This document shows, in pieces, positions 54,030 to 62,072 of a stretch of DNA of 64,000 nt. The notes beneath the pieces were generated by a model. That model worked only from the letters and a program-made list of their open reading frames with translations, was not told the origin of the DNA and ran no database searches. The DNA comes from JASLDZ01 sp964242895 (lineage in GTDB: Bacteria > Pseudomonadota > Alphaproteobacteria > Caulobacterales > Caulobacteraceae). The stretch is from contig CAXTBN010000007.1 of NCBI GenBank assembly GCA_964242895.1, positions 1 through 64,000 of the forward strand. Direction: 5' to 3'. The number at the start of each line of letters is the position of its first letter. The stretch's first letter is position 1. The translations under genes and the position numbers were made by a program.

Positions 54030-54598
54030 CAATTGACGAGCATTTCTTCGATCAGGACGGCGTTCACCTTCGCCGGCGCGATCACCAGGTTCACGCGGCG
54101 CAGGATCTCCATGCGCAGCTGGTAGGAGCCGGCCGAGCCGGACAGGTCCTCAGGGCGCAGCTCGCGCAGGAAGGTCTGGAACATGTCGTTGAGGCGCGGC
54201 GCGTTGGGCTCGATCTCGTCGGCGGCGGCGGCGTCGGGGAGCTCGAAGGCGAGCTTCAGCTTGATGTAGCCGGGCTTGCCGTCGGCGGTCTGCATGTTCG
54301 CGGTGATGTCGGGCATGGTGTAGTAGACGACGCCGTCCGGGCCCTCGCTGATCGGGCTCTTGCCGTCCTTGCCCTTTTCGTCAGCCTTCTTGTGCGGCTT
54401 GGGCTTGGCTTTCGCGCCCTCCGCATGTGCGCCGTGGCTCCCCAGGAGCAGGAAGGCCGTCGCGCCGCCGCCGCCGAGCACCACGACCGCGCCGGCCGCC
54501 GCGGCGATCAGGACCATCGGCGGCTTCTTCTTGGCGGGGGCCGCGCCCTCCTCGCCTTCCGGCGTCGGGGGAGCGGCCTCCTTCTTCGGCTTGGACAT
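54029..54598 (-). CDS. fliL: Flagellar basal-body-associated protein FliL
   Basis: This 189-residue protein has a charged cytoplasmic N-terminus, one membrane helix (PPMVLIAAAAGAVVVLGGGG) and a periplasmic stomatin-like domain with VVYYTMPDITANM and FLRELRPEDLSGSAGSYQLRMEILRRVNLVIAP. It surrounds the stator at the flagellar base. It heads the minus-strand unit fliL-fliM-DUF6468-motE and has a CtrA-like box about 70 bp upstream. Confidence 0.93.
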   Translation of the reverse strand: MSKPKKEAAPPTPEGEEGAAPAKKKPPMVLIAAAAGAVVVLGGGGATAFLLLGSHGAHAEGAKAKPKPHKKADEKGKDGKSPISEGPDGVVYYTMPDITANMQTADGKPGYIKLKLAFELPDAAAADEIEPNAPRLNDMFQTFLRELRPEDLSGSAGSYQLRMEILRRVNLVIAPAKVNAVLIEEMLVN

Positions 54599-54662
54599 GC
54601 AGCGCGATCCGGGCGGCGGGGGAGCTGGGCTCCGAGGTCGCCCGGCAGGAAGCGGCCGGGGT

Positions 54663-54730
54663 GGTTAACGCGGGGTTCAGGGCCCGGCACATCCTGCCGC
54701 CCCGCCCCGGTCGAAAGCGCCGCGTTAACC
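54663..54730. repeat. Inverted pair of 11-bp GGTTAACGCGG elements between fliL and flgF
   Basis: GGTTAACGCGG (54663-54673) has an exact reverse complement CCGCGTTAACC (54720-54730), 46 bp apart. Both contain the TTAAC core of CtrA half-sites. They frame the region upstream of the sigma-54 promoter, at about -120 and -60 relative to its predicted start. Confidence 0.55.
54664..54679 (-). promoter_or_regulatory. Candidate CtrA-binding box for the fliL operon
   Basis: Read on the minus strand this is TGAA-N7-TTAAC, one base from the Caulobacter CtrA consensus TTAA-N7-TTAAC. It is centred about 74 bp upstream of the fliL start, a position that would overlap the -35 of a class II flagellar promoter. 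Confidence 0.55.
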
Positions 54731-54762
54731 TAGCTCGTCGTTGTTTCGGTTGATTTTTTCCG

Positions 54763-54777
54763 TGGCACGGCCGTTGC
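54763..54777 (+). promoter_or_regulatory. Sigma-54 promoter for flgFGAH
   Basis: TGGCAC-N5-TTGC is a perfect -24/-12 sigma-54 element with GG and GC correctly spaced. The predicted start site is about position 54789, only two bases before the flgF ATG. Sigma-54 with FlbD drives class III flagellar genes in Caulobacter, and hook-proximal rod and ring genes belong to that class. Confidence 0.85.
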
Positions 54778-54790
54778 TCCACTCCCGGCG

Positions 54791-55522
54791 ATGGATAACA
54801 CCCTCTACGTCGGCCTTTCGCGCCAGCTGACGCTCCAGCGCCAGCTGGACGTGGCCGCGAACAACCTGGCCAACCTCGACACCGCAGGCTTCAAGGTCGA
54901 GCAGCTGATGCTGCAGTCCGACCCGCTGCGCCCGGCGCAGGGCGGCGGACGCTCGGACGCGATCCGCTACGTGATCGACAGCGGCGTGGCCCGCGCCTTC
55001 ACGCCCGGCGCGCTGGAGAAGACCGGCTCGTCGCTGGACATGGCGGTGGAGGGCGACGGCTTCTTCCAGGTGCAGACGCCCGACGGCGTCCGCTACACCC
55101 GCGACGGCCGCTTCAGCCTGGACGCGCAGAACCAACTGACCACGCAGGCGGGCGCTCCGGTGCTCGACGCCTCGGGCTCGCCGATCACGATGGACCCCAC
55201 CAAGGGCGAGATCTCGGTCGCCAAGACCGGCCAGGTGAGCCAGGGCGGGCAGCCGGGCGCCAGGATCGGCGTGATGCGCTTCTCGAACCTGTCCGGCCTG
55301 TCGAAGGGCGGCGACGGCCTCTACGCCTCGGACGAGACGCCCGTGGCCGCGGCCGACGCCGGCGTGCGCCAGGGCTATGTGGAGCGCTCCAACGCCCAGC
55401 CGGTCGTCGAGGTGACGCACCTCGTCGAGATCAACCGCGCCTACGAGCGCATCGCCAACATGATCAACTCCGCCCACGACCTGTCGCGTTCCGCCATCCA
55501 GCGGCTCGGCAAAGCGGCGTAA
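54791..55522 (+). CDS. flgF: Flagellar basal-body rod protein FlgF
   Basis: This 243-residue proximal rod protein has the N-terminal QLDVAANNLANLDTAGFKVEQ motif, MAVEGDGFFQV and the C-terminal QGYVERSNAQPVVEVTHLVEINRAYE helix. These terminal helices form the rod's coiled-coil packing. No Shine-Dalgarno precedes the ATG, and the sigma-54 promoter places the transcript start about two bases upstream, so translation may be leaderless. It is 14 bp from flgG. Confidence 0.95.
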   Translation: MDNTLYVGLSRQLTLQRQLDVAANNLANLDTAGFKVEQLMLQSDPLRPAQGGGRSDAIRYVIDSGVARAFTPGALEKTGSSLDMAVEGDGFFQVQTPDGVRYTRDGRFSLDAQNQLTTQAGAPVLDASGSPITMDPTKGEISVAKTGQVSQGGQPGARIGVMRFSNLSGLSKGGDGLYASDETPVAAADAGVRQGYVERSNAQPVVEVTHLVEINRAYERIANMINSAHDLSRSAIQRLGKAA

Positions 55523-55536
55523 GGGGACCACCGAAC

Positions 55537-56325
55537 ATGAGAGCGCTGCGCATCGCTGCGACGGGCATGGCCGCCCAGCAGCTGAACGTCGAGACCATCT
55601 CGAACAACATCGCCAACATGAACACCGTCGGCTTCAAGAAGCAGCGGGCGGAGTTCCAGGACCTGCTCTACGAGAACGTCAGCCGCATGGGCGCGCAGTC
55701 GTCGGACCAGGGCACGGTGGTGCCGACAGGCATCCAGCTGGGCTCGGGCGTGAAGACCGGCTCGATCTACCGGATCACCAGCCAGGGCGCGATGACCAGC
55801 ACCGGCAACAAGTACGACCTGGCGGTTAACGGGCGCGGCTACTTCCAGGTGCTGCTGCCCTCGGGCGACACGGCGTACACGCGTGCGGGCAACTTCAGCC
55901 TGTCGGACACGGGCCAGCTGGTGACGGTGGACGGCTACACGGTGCAGCCGACGATCACGATCCCGCAGGGCACCACAGACGTGACCATCTCCAAGTCGGG
56001 CCAGGTGCAGGCGACCATCGCCGGCCAGGTCCAGCCGCAGACGGTGGGACAGCTGCAGCTCGCCAACTTCAGCAACGAGGCCGGGCTGGAGGCGATCGGC
56101 GACAACTACCTGCTGCAGTCGGGCGCCTCTGGCCAGCCCGTGCTGGCGAGCCCCAACTCCACCGGAGTGGGCTCCGTGATGCAGGGCTACACCGAAGCCT
56201 CCAACGTCGATCCGGTCACCGAGATCAGCTCGCTGATCGTGGCGCAGCGCGCCTACGAGATGAACTCCAAGGTGGTGACGAGCGCCGACCAGATGCTCTC
56301 CACCGTCGCCCAGCTGAAGAGCTGA
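55537..56325 (+). CDS. flgG: Flagellar distal rod protein FlgG
   Basis: This 262-residue protein has the typical flgG N-terminus (MRALRIAATGMAAQQLNVETISNNIANMNT), DLAVNGRGYFQV and the C-terminal QGYTEASNVDPVTEISSLIVAQRAYE. It forms the distal rod passing through the outer-membrane rings. GGGGACC precedes the start. It is 2 bp upstream of flgA. Confidence 0.97.
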   Translation: MRALRIAATGMAAQQLNVETISNNIANMNTVGFKKQRAEFQDLLYENVSRMGAQSSDQGTVVPTGIQLGSGVKTGSIYRITSQGAMTSTGNKYDLAVNGRGYFQVLLPSGDTAYTRAGNFSLSDTGQLVTVDGYTVQPTITIPQGTTDVTISKSGQVQATIAGQVQPQTVGQLQLANFSNEAGLEAIGDNYLLQSGASGQPVLASPNSTGVGSVMQGYTEASNVDPVTEISSLIVAQRAYEMNSKVVTSADQMLSTVAQLKS

Positions 56326-56327
56326 CG

Positions 56328-57092
56328 ATGCGCGCGCTGCTCCTCGCCGCCGCGATCCTGGCTTCGGCCGGCGCGGCGCGCGCCGCCGACCTCGAGCTGC
56401 GCGGCGTCATGCAGGCGGCCGGTCCGCGCATCACGCTCGGCGACCTGTTCGAGGGCGCGGGCGCGGGCGGATCGACGGTGGTCGGCGTGGCGGCCCCTGC
56501 GGGCGGGCAGACGGTCCTCGACGCCGGCATGGTGCAGGCCGCGGCGCACCGCGCGGGCCTCGCCTGGAGCAATCCGGAGGGTCGCCGCCGGCTGATCGTG
56601 GCCAGCGTCGACAAGGCCGCGCCGCGCGGCGCGGCTCCGTCCAGGGCACGCCGGCAGGTGCTCGCCTACGCCCGCAACATCAACGCCGGCGAGGTGGTGC
56701 AGGCGTCCGACGTGGTGTGGAGCGACGAGGCGGTCGCCCCCGGCGACGCGGTGGCCGACGCGGACGCGGTCGTCGGCATGTCCGCCCGCCGTCCCCTGCG
56801 CGCGGGCGCGGGCGCCGCCGTCCACGACCTGGGCGCCCCGCGGGTGATCAAGCGCGACGACCCGGTGCAGGTCGCCTTCGAGGAGGACGGGATCATGCTC
56901 GTGCTCACCGGACGCGCCCTGGCCGACGCCGCCGTGGGCGACGCCGTATCGGTGATGAACCCGGCCTCCAAGAAGACCGTGGACGCGGTCGCGTCCGGTC
57001 CAGGCCGCGCGGTGGTGGGCGCCGCCGCCGAGGCCCTGCGCGCGCGCGCCTTCCCGAACCCAGCCCTGGCCTACGCCAGCCTCCGCCCGTGA
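56328..57092 (+). CDS. flgA: P-ring assembly chaperone FlgA
   Basis: This 254-residue periplasmic protein has a signal peptide (RALLLAAAILASAGAARA) and a SAF domain: YARNINAGEVVQASDVVWSDEAV and VGMSARRPLRAGAGAAVHDLG, then ITM-like EDGIMLVLTGRALADAAVGD with the closing MNPASKKTVDAVASGPGRAVV. It helps P-ring (FlgI) assembly. It is between flgG and flgH with almost no gap. Confidence 0.93.
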   Translation: MRALLLAAAILASAGAARAADLELRGVMQAAGPRITLGDLFEGAGAGGSTVVGVAAPAGGQTVLDAGMVQAAAHRAGLAWSNPEGRRRLIVASVDKAAPRGAAPSRARRQVLAYARNINAGEVVQASDVVWSDEAVAPGDAVADADAVVGMSARRPLRAGAGAAVHDLGAPRVIKRDDPVQVAFEEDGIMLVLTGRALADAAVGDAVSVMNPASKKTVDAVASGPGRAVVGAAAEALRARAFPNPALAYASLRP

Positions 57093-57100
57093 GAGTCCCC

Positions 57101-57853
57101 ATGCGTCCAGCCCCCGCCCTCGCCCTTCTGGCCGTCCTGGCCGCGCCTCTCGGGGCCTGCGCCGCCGTGCAGGACGCGGTGCTGACGCCGCAGATGACGC
57201 CCATGGGCTACCCCTCGGCGCTGCTGCCGCAGACCACCACGGTGCTGCTGCAGCCGACCGTCTCGCCCGCCATGATGGTCGGGCGCCCGGCCGGGGCGAA
57301 CAGCCTGTGGCGCACGGGCGCGCGCGCCTTCTTCCAGGACCAGCGGGCGCACCGCGTCGGCGACATCCTGACCGTCAACGTCGCCATCACCGACTCCGCC
57401 CAGGTGCAGAACACCTCGATCGCCACCCGCAAGGCGAACGCCAACGTGGGCATCCCGAACTTCCTCGGGCTGGAGTCCTCGATCGGCAAGATCCTGCCCA
57501 AGGCCTTCGACCCGTCGAACGCGCTGGGCGTGAACAGCGACGTGGAGTCCAACGGCCAGGGCTCGGTGAACCGGTCGGAGGCGGTGAACCTGACGGTGGC
57601 CGCCATCGTCACCTCCGTGCTGCCCAACGGCAACCTGGTGATCCAGGGCCGGCAGGAGGTGCGCGTGAACAACGAGCTGCGCGAGCTGACCGTGGCGGGC
57701 GTGGTGCGGCCGGAGGACATCAGCTCCGCCAACACCATCCAGCACACCCAGATCGCCGAGGCGCGCGTCAGCTACGGCGGCCGCGGCCAGGTCTCGAACG
57801 TGCAGAAGGCCCCGATCGCCAACTCGCTGCTGACCAAGTTCAGCCCGTTCTGA
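57101..57853 (+). CDS. flgH: Flagellar L-ring lipoprotein FlgH
   Basis: This 250-residue outer-membrane lipoprotein has a signal peptide with the lipobox LGAC (PAPALALLAVLAAPLGAC). FlgH signatures are SLWRTGARAFFQDQRAHRVGDILTV, TLPNGNL-like VLPNGNLVIQGRQEVRVNNE and AGVVRPEDISSANTIQHTQIAEARVSYGGRG. It forms the ring in the outer membrane. The stop overlaps by 14 bp the 3' end of a convergent hydrolase gene. flgI is not adjacent. Confidence 0.95.
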   Translation: MRPAPALALLAVLAAPLGACAAVQDAVLTPQMTPMGYPSALLPQTTTVLLQPTVSPAMMVGRPAGANSLWRTGARAFFQDQRAHRVGDILTVNVAITDSAQVQNTSIATRKANANVGIPNFLGLESSIGKILPKAFDPSNALGVNSDVESNGQGSVNRSEAVNLTVAAIVTSVLPNGNLVIQGRQEVRVNNELRELTVAGVVRPEDISSANTIQHTQIAEARVSYGGRGQVSNVQKAPIANSLLTKFSPF

Positions 57854-58853
57854 CGCCACCTCGCGCGGGGATCGGCGGCGGTGCGCTCGGCAGGGGCGAC
57901 GCCGGGTCGCGCAGGTACGCGAGGACGTCGCCGATCACCCGCGCGCGGCCGAGGTCGCGCGTGAGCAGGTGGCGTCCGTCCGGATAGTAGGCCGTGCGCC
58001 CGCCGACGTGCGCCAGCCGGTCGGCGGCGAAGAAGGCGGCGTGCTTGGGGATCAGGTCGTCGTGCGCGCCGTAGAGGTAGAGGGCGCGCTCCGGGTGCGG
58101 CAGCCGGCCGATGCGCTCGCGCGCGGCCTGCATGAGGTTCACCAGGCCGTAGGTGGCGTCCACGCGCGTGGCGAAGATCATGTTGCGGTCGCGACCCATG
58201 GCGCGCAGCTCGTCGAGGTTGTCGCTGGCGTGGATGCGGCGCGCGAGCCAATCCGGCGCGTTCAGCTCCCGGGCGGGCGCCAGGTGCGCCAGCGACCACA
58301 GGGCGGCGGAGGAGAGCGGGTCCTGCGCGCCCCAACCCCACACGGCGGGCGAGGACAGCACCAGCCTGTCGCAATCGGGCGCGGGGCGTTGCGCGTCGGT
58401 GGAGGCGGCGATCGCCACCGCGCCGCCCATGCTCTCGCCCACCACGGCCAGCACCGCCCCGGGATGGCGCGCACGCACCAGGGCGCAGGCGCAGCGGAGG
58501 TCCTCGGCCATCAGCGCCTCGCCGCCCCACACGCCCCGGTCCGCGCCGCGCCCGAAGCCGCGCTGGTCGTAGGCGTAGACGGCGATCCCCCGCCCCGCCC
58601 AGGCCTCGCCCGCGAAGTGGAAGGCGTTGGCGTAGTCGTTCATGCCGTGCAGGGCGACCACGGCCGCCCAGGGCTCGCGATCAGGCGGCGTCCAGATGCT
58701 CAGCGGCAAGCGCGCGCCGTCTCCGCTCACCAGGGCGTCGGCATCCAGCCTCGGCCCGGCGAAGCCCGCGCCTGGCGCAACCGGCTTCTGCACCAGCGGC
58801 GTGCAGGCGGAGGCGAGCGCGCCGGCTCCGGCGAGGAACACGCGCCGCCTCAC
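57840..58853 (-). CDS. Alpha/beta hydrolase, lysophospholipase-like lipoprotein
   Basis: This 337-residue alpha/beta hydrolase has an export signal (RRRVFLAGAGALASAC) with a cysteine at the expected lipobox position. The nucleophile elbow is VVGESMGGAVAI, the oxyanion segment VVALHGMNDYANAFHF, and YAYDQRGFG is typical of monoacylglycerol lipase/lysophospholipase L2-like enzymes. The acid and His are likely in YLYGAHDDLIPK and YPDGRHLLTRD. It would act on lipids in the envelope. It follows a uracil-DNA glycosylase gene with a GTGA overlap. Confidence 0.87.
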   Translation of the reverse strand: MRRRVFLAGAGALASACTPLVQKPVAPGAGFAGPRLDADALVSGDGARLPLSIWTPPDREPWAAVVALHGMNDYANAFHFAGEAWAGRGIAVYAYDQRGFGRGADRGVWGGEALMAEDLRCACALVRARHPGAVLAVVGESMGGAVAIAASTDAQRPAPDCDRLVLSSPAVWGWGAQDPLSSAALWSLAHLAPARELNAPDWLARRIHASDNLDELRAMGRDRNMIFATRVDATYGLVNLMQAARERIGRLPHPERALYLYGAHDDLIPKHAAFFAADRLAHVGGRTAYYPDGRHLLTRDLGRARVIGDVLAYLRDPASPLPSAPPPIPARGGVRTG

Positions 58854-59470
58854 GACGCCAGGATCGCCGCGACGCGCCGGCGCAGCTCGGGCACGACCTC
58901 GCGCTCGAACCAGGGCTCGCGCCGCAGCCACGCGGTGTTGCGCCAGGAGGGGTGCGGCAGAGGCAGCACCGCGGGCGCGTACTCGCGCCAGGCGCGCACC
59001 GTCTCGGTCATGGTCGGCTTCATGCGCGCGCCGAGCGCCCACAGTTGGGCGTGGCCTCCGACCAAGAGCGTCATCTCCACCGCCGGCAGCGCCTGCAGCA
59101 GCCGGTCGCGCCACAGCTCGGCGCAACGCGGCGGCGGCGGAAAGTCGCCGCCCTTCGGGTTGGTGCCCGGAAAGCAGAAGGCCTGCGCCGCCACGCCGAT
59201 CCGGCCGTCGCCGTAGAAGGTCTGCGCGTCCACGCCCATCCAGTCGCGCAGGCGCTCGCCCGAGGCGTCGGTGAACGGGCGCCCGCTCTCGTGCACCCGC
59301 CGCCCCGGCGCTTGGCCGCAGACCAGGAGGCGCGTGCGCGGCCCGACCATGACCACCGGCCGCGGCTCGTGCGGCAGGTGGCCGGCGCAGGCGCGGCAGG
59401 CGGCGATCTCCTCCAGCAGGCCGGTCAGCCGGCCGGCGGGGTCAGCCGGCGCGGGCGCGGGCGCGCTCAA
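58850..59470 (-). CDS. Uracil-DNA glycosylase superfamily protein
   Basis: This 206-residue UDG-like protein has LLVCGQAPGRRVHESGRPFTD (the uracil-pocket GQAPG loop), FCFPGTNPKGGDFPPP and the C-terminal LPHPSWRN motif, which resembles the HPS loop of UDGs. It lacks the four-cysteine iron-sulfur pattern of family 4, although CRACAGH occurs near the N-terminus. It removes uracil or related lesions from DNA. The start at 59470 lies 29 bp inside the upstream GST gene's 3' end. Confidence 0.85.
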   Translation of the reverse strand: MSAPAPAPADPAGRLTGLLEEIAACRACAGHLPHEPRPVVMVGPRTRLLVCGQAPGRRVHESGRPFTDASGERLRDWMGVDAQTFYGDGRIGVAAQAFCFPGTNPKGGDFPPPPRCAELWRDRLLQALPAVEMTLLVGGHAQLWALGARMKPTMTETVRAWREYAPAVLPLPHPSWRNTAWLRREPWFEREVVPELRRRVAAILAS

Positions 59471-60101
59471 GAAAAGCGTCGTCCTTGCCGATCAGAGCGG
59501 CGAACGAGGGCCGCGCGTGGATGCCCGCCAGGTAGGCGGTGAGCTTGGGATAGGTCGCCGCGTCCAGCTCGGATTTCGCGTGGCGCAGGTTCACGAACGG
59601 GCTGGCCACGGCGATATCGGCCAGGGTGAAGCGGTCCTCCACGAGGAAGCCGCTCGGCGGTATGCTGCGCTCGAGATAGGCGAAGATGGCGGGCAGCTCG
59701 TCGCTCTCCGCCTTGCTCGCCGCCGCCTCGTCCGCCGGGCGCCCGACCAGGGGCGCCACCACGCGGTTGAAGAACACCTTGACCTTGGACGGGACGGAGA
59801 TCGTGTCGGCGAACTCGTCGAACCACAGGGTGCGGCCGCGCGCCCGCGGCTCGGTCGGGATCAGCTGCGGCTGCGGATGCTTGGCGTCGAGGTAGACGGC
59901 GATGGCGGTGGAGTCCGACAGGGTGAAGCCGTCGTCGTCGCGCAGCGCGGGGATCTTCCCGAACGGGCTCGCCTCCAGGAACTCGGGCGTCGGCGGGATG
60001 CCCTGGCCGAACACCTGGTTATCCACGGAGAGGCCCTTCTCGGCGCAGATCACCAGCACCTTGCGCACGTAGGGCGACAGGCTGGAGCCGTAGATGATCA
60101 T
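59442..60101 (-). CDS. Glutathione S-transferase
   Basis: This 219-residue GST has an N-terminal thioredoxin fold (IIYGSSLSPYVRKVLVICAEK, with FGKIPALRDDD and SDSTAIAVYL for glutathione binding) and a C-terminal helical domain ending in LADIAVASPFVNLRHAK. It conjugates or reduces electrophiles with glutathione in the cytoplasm; the substrate is unknown. It is linked to DUF3253 by an ATGA overlap. Confidence 0.92.
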   Translation of the reverse strand: MIIYGSSLSPYVRKVLVICAEKGLSVDNQVFGQGIPPTPEFLEASPFGKIPALRDDDGFTLSDSTAIAVYLDAKHPQPQLIPTEPRARGRTLWFDEFADTISVPSKVKVFFNRVVAPLVGRPADEAAASKAESDELPAIFAYLERSIPPSGFLVEDRFTLADIAVASPFVNLRHAKSELDAATYPKLTAYLAGIHARPSFAALIGKDDAFLERARARAG

Positions 60102-60385
60102 GACGCATCCTCCTCGCCGACGCCGGGGTCCGCGATCTCGGGCCCCGGGAGCCGCAGCCTATACACGCCCTTGAGCGTGTCCGGGTCCGTGGGGCGGCCC
60201 TTCCGCGTGATCTCCAGCCGCCCGGCGCGCGCCAGGCCCACGGCCGTGGCGCGCACCTGCCCCATGAGCCGTCGCCAGCCCTCCGGATCGACCGCCTTGG
60301 CCGCCTCGGAGGGGCAGATGCTCTTGCCGGGGTCGCGACGGCTGAGGAGATCGAAGACGGCGTCCTCGATGGGCGAGGCCGTCAT
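60098..60385 (-). CDS. DUF3253 winged-helix-like small protein
   Basis: This 95-residue protein has the DUF3253 pattern IEDAVFDLLSRRDPGKSICPSEAAKAV and ATAVGLARAGRLEITRKGRP, a small winged-helix-like fold. Function is unknown; a nucleic-acid or protein-binding role has been suggested by the fold only. It sits between the acyl-CoA dehydrogenase and GST genes with four-base overlaps on both sides. Confidence 0.85.
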   Translation of the reverse strand: MTASPIEDAVFDLLSRRDPGKSICPSEAAKAVDPEGWRRLMGQVRATAVGLARAGRLEITRKGRPTDPDTLKGVYRLRLPGPEIADPGVGEEDAS

Positions 60386-61530
60386 CCGCCGCGCTTCAGC
60401 GTCTCGCGGGCGATGATCAGCTTCTGCACCTCGCTGGTGCCCTCGTAGATGCGGAAGATGCGCACGTCGCGGTAGAGGCGCTCGATGCCGTACTCGCTGA
60501 TATAGCCGGCGCCGCCAAAGATCTGCACCGCCCGGTCGGCCACGCGGCCCACCATCTCGCTGGCGTAGAGCTTGGCCGCCGCGCTCTCCATGACGACGTT
60601 CTCGCCCCGGTCCTTGCGGCGCGCGGTCTCCATCGTCAGCGCGCGGGCGGCGAGCGCCTCCGTTTTGCTGTCCGCGAGCATGGCCTGGATCATCTGGAAC
60701 GAGCTCAGCGCCTGGCCGAACTGCTTGCGCTCGCTGGCGTAGGCCACGCAGTCGACGATCAGCCGCTCGGCCACGCCGACGCACACCGCCGAGATGTGCA
60801 GCCGCCCGCGGTCGAGCACCTGCATGGCCACCTTGAAGCCCTGGCCCTCTTCGCCGAGGCGGTTCTCCGCCGGCACGCGGACGTTGTCGAAGTGGACGTC
60901 GTGCACGTGGGCGCCCTGCTGGCCCATCTTCTTCTCGGCCTTGCCGACGCTGACGCCCGGCAGGTCCTTGGGCACGAGGAAGGCCGACACGCCGCCCGCG
61001 CCCGCCCGCTCCGCGTCCGACCGCGCCATGACGGTGAAGAGCTGAGCCTTGCCGGCGTTGGTGATGTAGCGCTTGGAGCCGTTCAATACGTAGTGGTCGC
61101 CGTCGAGGTGCGCGGTGGTGCGCACGCTGCCGGAGTCGGACCCGGCCTCCGGCTCGGTCAGGGCGAAGGAGGTGATGGTCTCGCCCGAGGCGATGCCGGG
61201 AAGCCAGCGAGCCTTTTGCTCGGGCGTGCCGAACATCACCAGCCCCTGGCTGCCGATGCCGACGTTGGTGCCGAACACCGAGCGGAAGGCGGGGCTGGCG
61301 CGGCCGAGCTCCAGCGCCACCAGGCACTCGTCCTCCATCGAGAGGCCCAGGCCGCCGTACTCCTCGGGGATGGAGAGGCCGAACAGGCCGAGGTGCTTCA
61401 TCTCCTCGACGAGTTCGGGCGGGACCTCGTCTTCCTCCGCCGTGCGCGCCTCGACGGGGCGCAGGCGCTCTGTGACGAAGCGGCGGACCGTGTCGATGAG
61501 CTGGTCGCGGATCTCGGCGTCAAAGGCCAT
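60382..61530 (-). CDS. Acyl-CoA dehydrogenase
   Basis: This 382-residue FAD enzyme has FALTEPEAGSDSGSVRTTA (FAD/acyl loop), AFLVPKDLPGVSVG, and the C-terminal YISEYGIERLYRDVRIFRIYEGTSEVQ with the catalytic-glutamate region. It catalyses the first step of beta-oxidation or of branched-chain amino-acid catabolism. It heads a unit ACAD-DUF3253-GST-UDG-hydrolase, all with overlapping stop/start codons. Confidence 0.95.
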   Translation of the reverse strand: MAFDAEIRDQLIDTVRRFVTERLRPVEARTAEEDEVPPELVEEMKHLGLFGLSIPEEYGGLGLSMEDECLVALELGRASPAFRSVFGTNVGIGSQGLVMFGTPEQKARWLPGIASGETITSFALTEPEAGSDSGSVRTTAHLDGDHYVLNGSKRYITNAGKAQLFTVMARSDAERAGAGGVSAFLVPKDLPGVSVGKAEKKMGQQGAHVHDVHFDNVRVPAENRLGEEGQGFKVAMQVLDRGRLHISAVCVGVAERLIVDCVAYASERKQFGQALSSFQMIQAMLADSKTEALAARALTMETARRKDRGENVVMESAAAKLYASEMVGRVADRAVQIFGGAGYISEYGIERLYRDVRIFRIYEGTSEVQKLIIARETLKRGG

Positions 61531-61607
61531 GGCGCGCGCGTCCCTTCCGTAATCGTGACGGGCGTTTATGAACCGGGCTCGGCGCAGGGTCGAGCGGGAG
61601 CGTACGC

Positions 61608-62069
61608 GTGGCGGACGGCGATGGCGGGAGCGGCGTGTCGACCGCCAGGATCACCGAGGGCGAGTGGGCCGGCTGGTACAGCTGGAGCGGCCGCGACAAC
61701 TTCGAGGCGCTGGTCGGACCCTTCTACTCCCGCCTGGCCGACGGCGAGCCGACCTGCGGCTGCCGGCTGGAGGCCAAGCACATGAACGGCCAGGGCGGCC
61801 TGCATGGCGGCGCCATGATGACCTTCGCCGACTTCGCCCTGTTCATGCTGAGCTCGCGCGCCCGCGGCGGCGGCCCCGCGGTGACCGTCAACCTGTCCGG
61901 CGACTTCCTGGGCTCGGCCAAGACCGGCGAGCGGATCGAGGCTCGCGGCGAGGTGACCAAGGCGGGCGGCAGCCTGGTCTTCATCCGCGGCCTCGTGACC
62001 GCCGAGGCCGAGCGCCGGCCGGTGCTGAGCTTCACGGGCGTGATCAAGAAGATCCGCCCGCGCTCCTGA
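61608..62069 (+). CDS. PaaI-type hotdog thioesterase
   Basis: This 153-residue hotdog protein has MNGQGGLHGGAMMTFADFALF (the HGG active-site loop), VTVNLSGDFLGSAKTGERIEARGEV and SLVFIRGLV. It should hydrolyse acyl- or aryl-CoA thioesters. The GTG at 61608 is preceded by GGGAG. It is divergent from the acyl-CoA dehydrogenase, an association fitting fatty- or aromatic-acyl metabolism. Confidence 0.85.
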   Translation: MADGDGGSGVSTARITEGEWAGWYSWSGRDNFEALVGPFYSRLADGEPTCGCRLEAKHMNGQGGLHGGAMMTFADFALFMLSSRARGGGPAVTVNLSGDFLGSAKTGERIEARGEVTKAGGSLVFIRGLVTAEAERRPVLSFTGVIKKIRPRS

Positions 62070-62072
62070 CGC

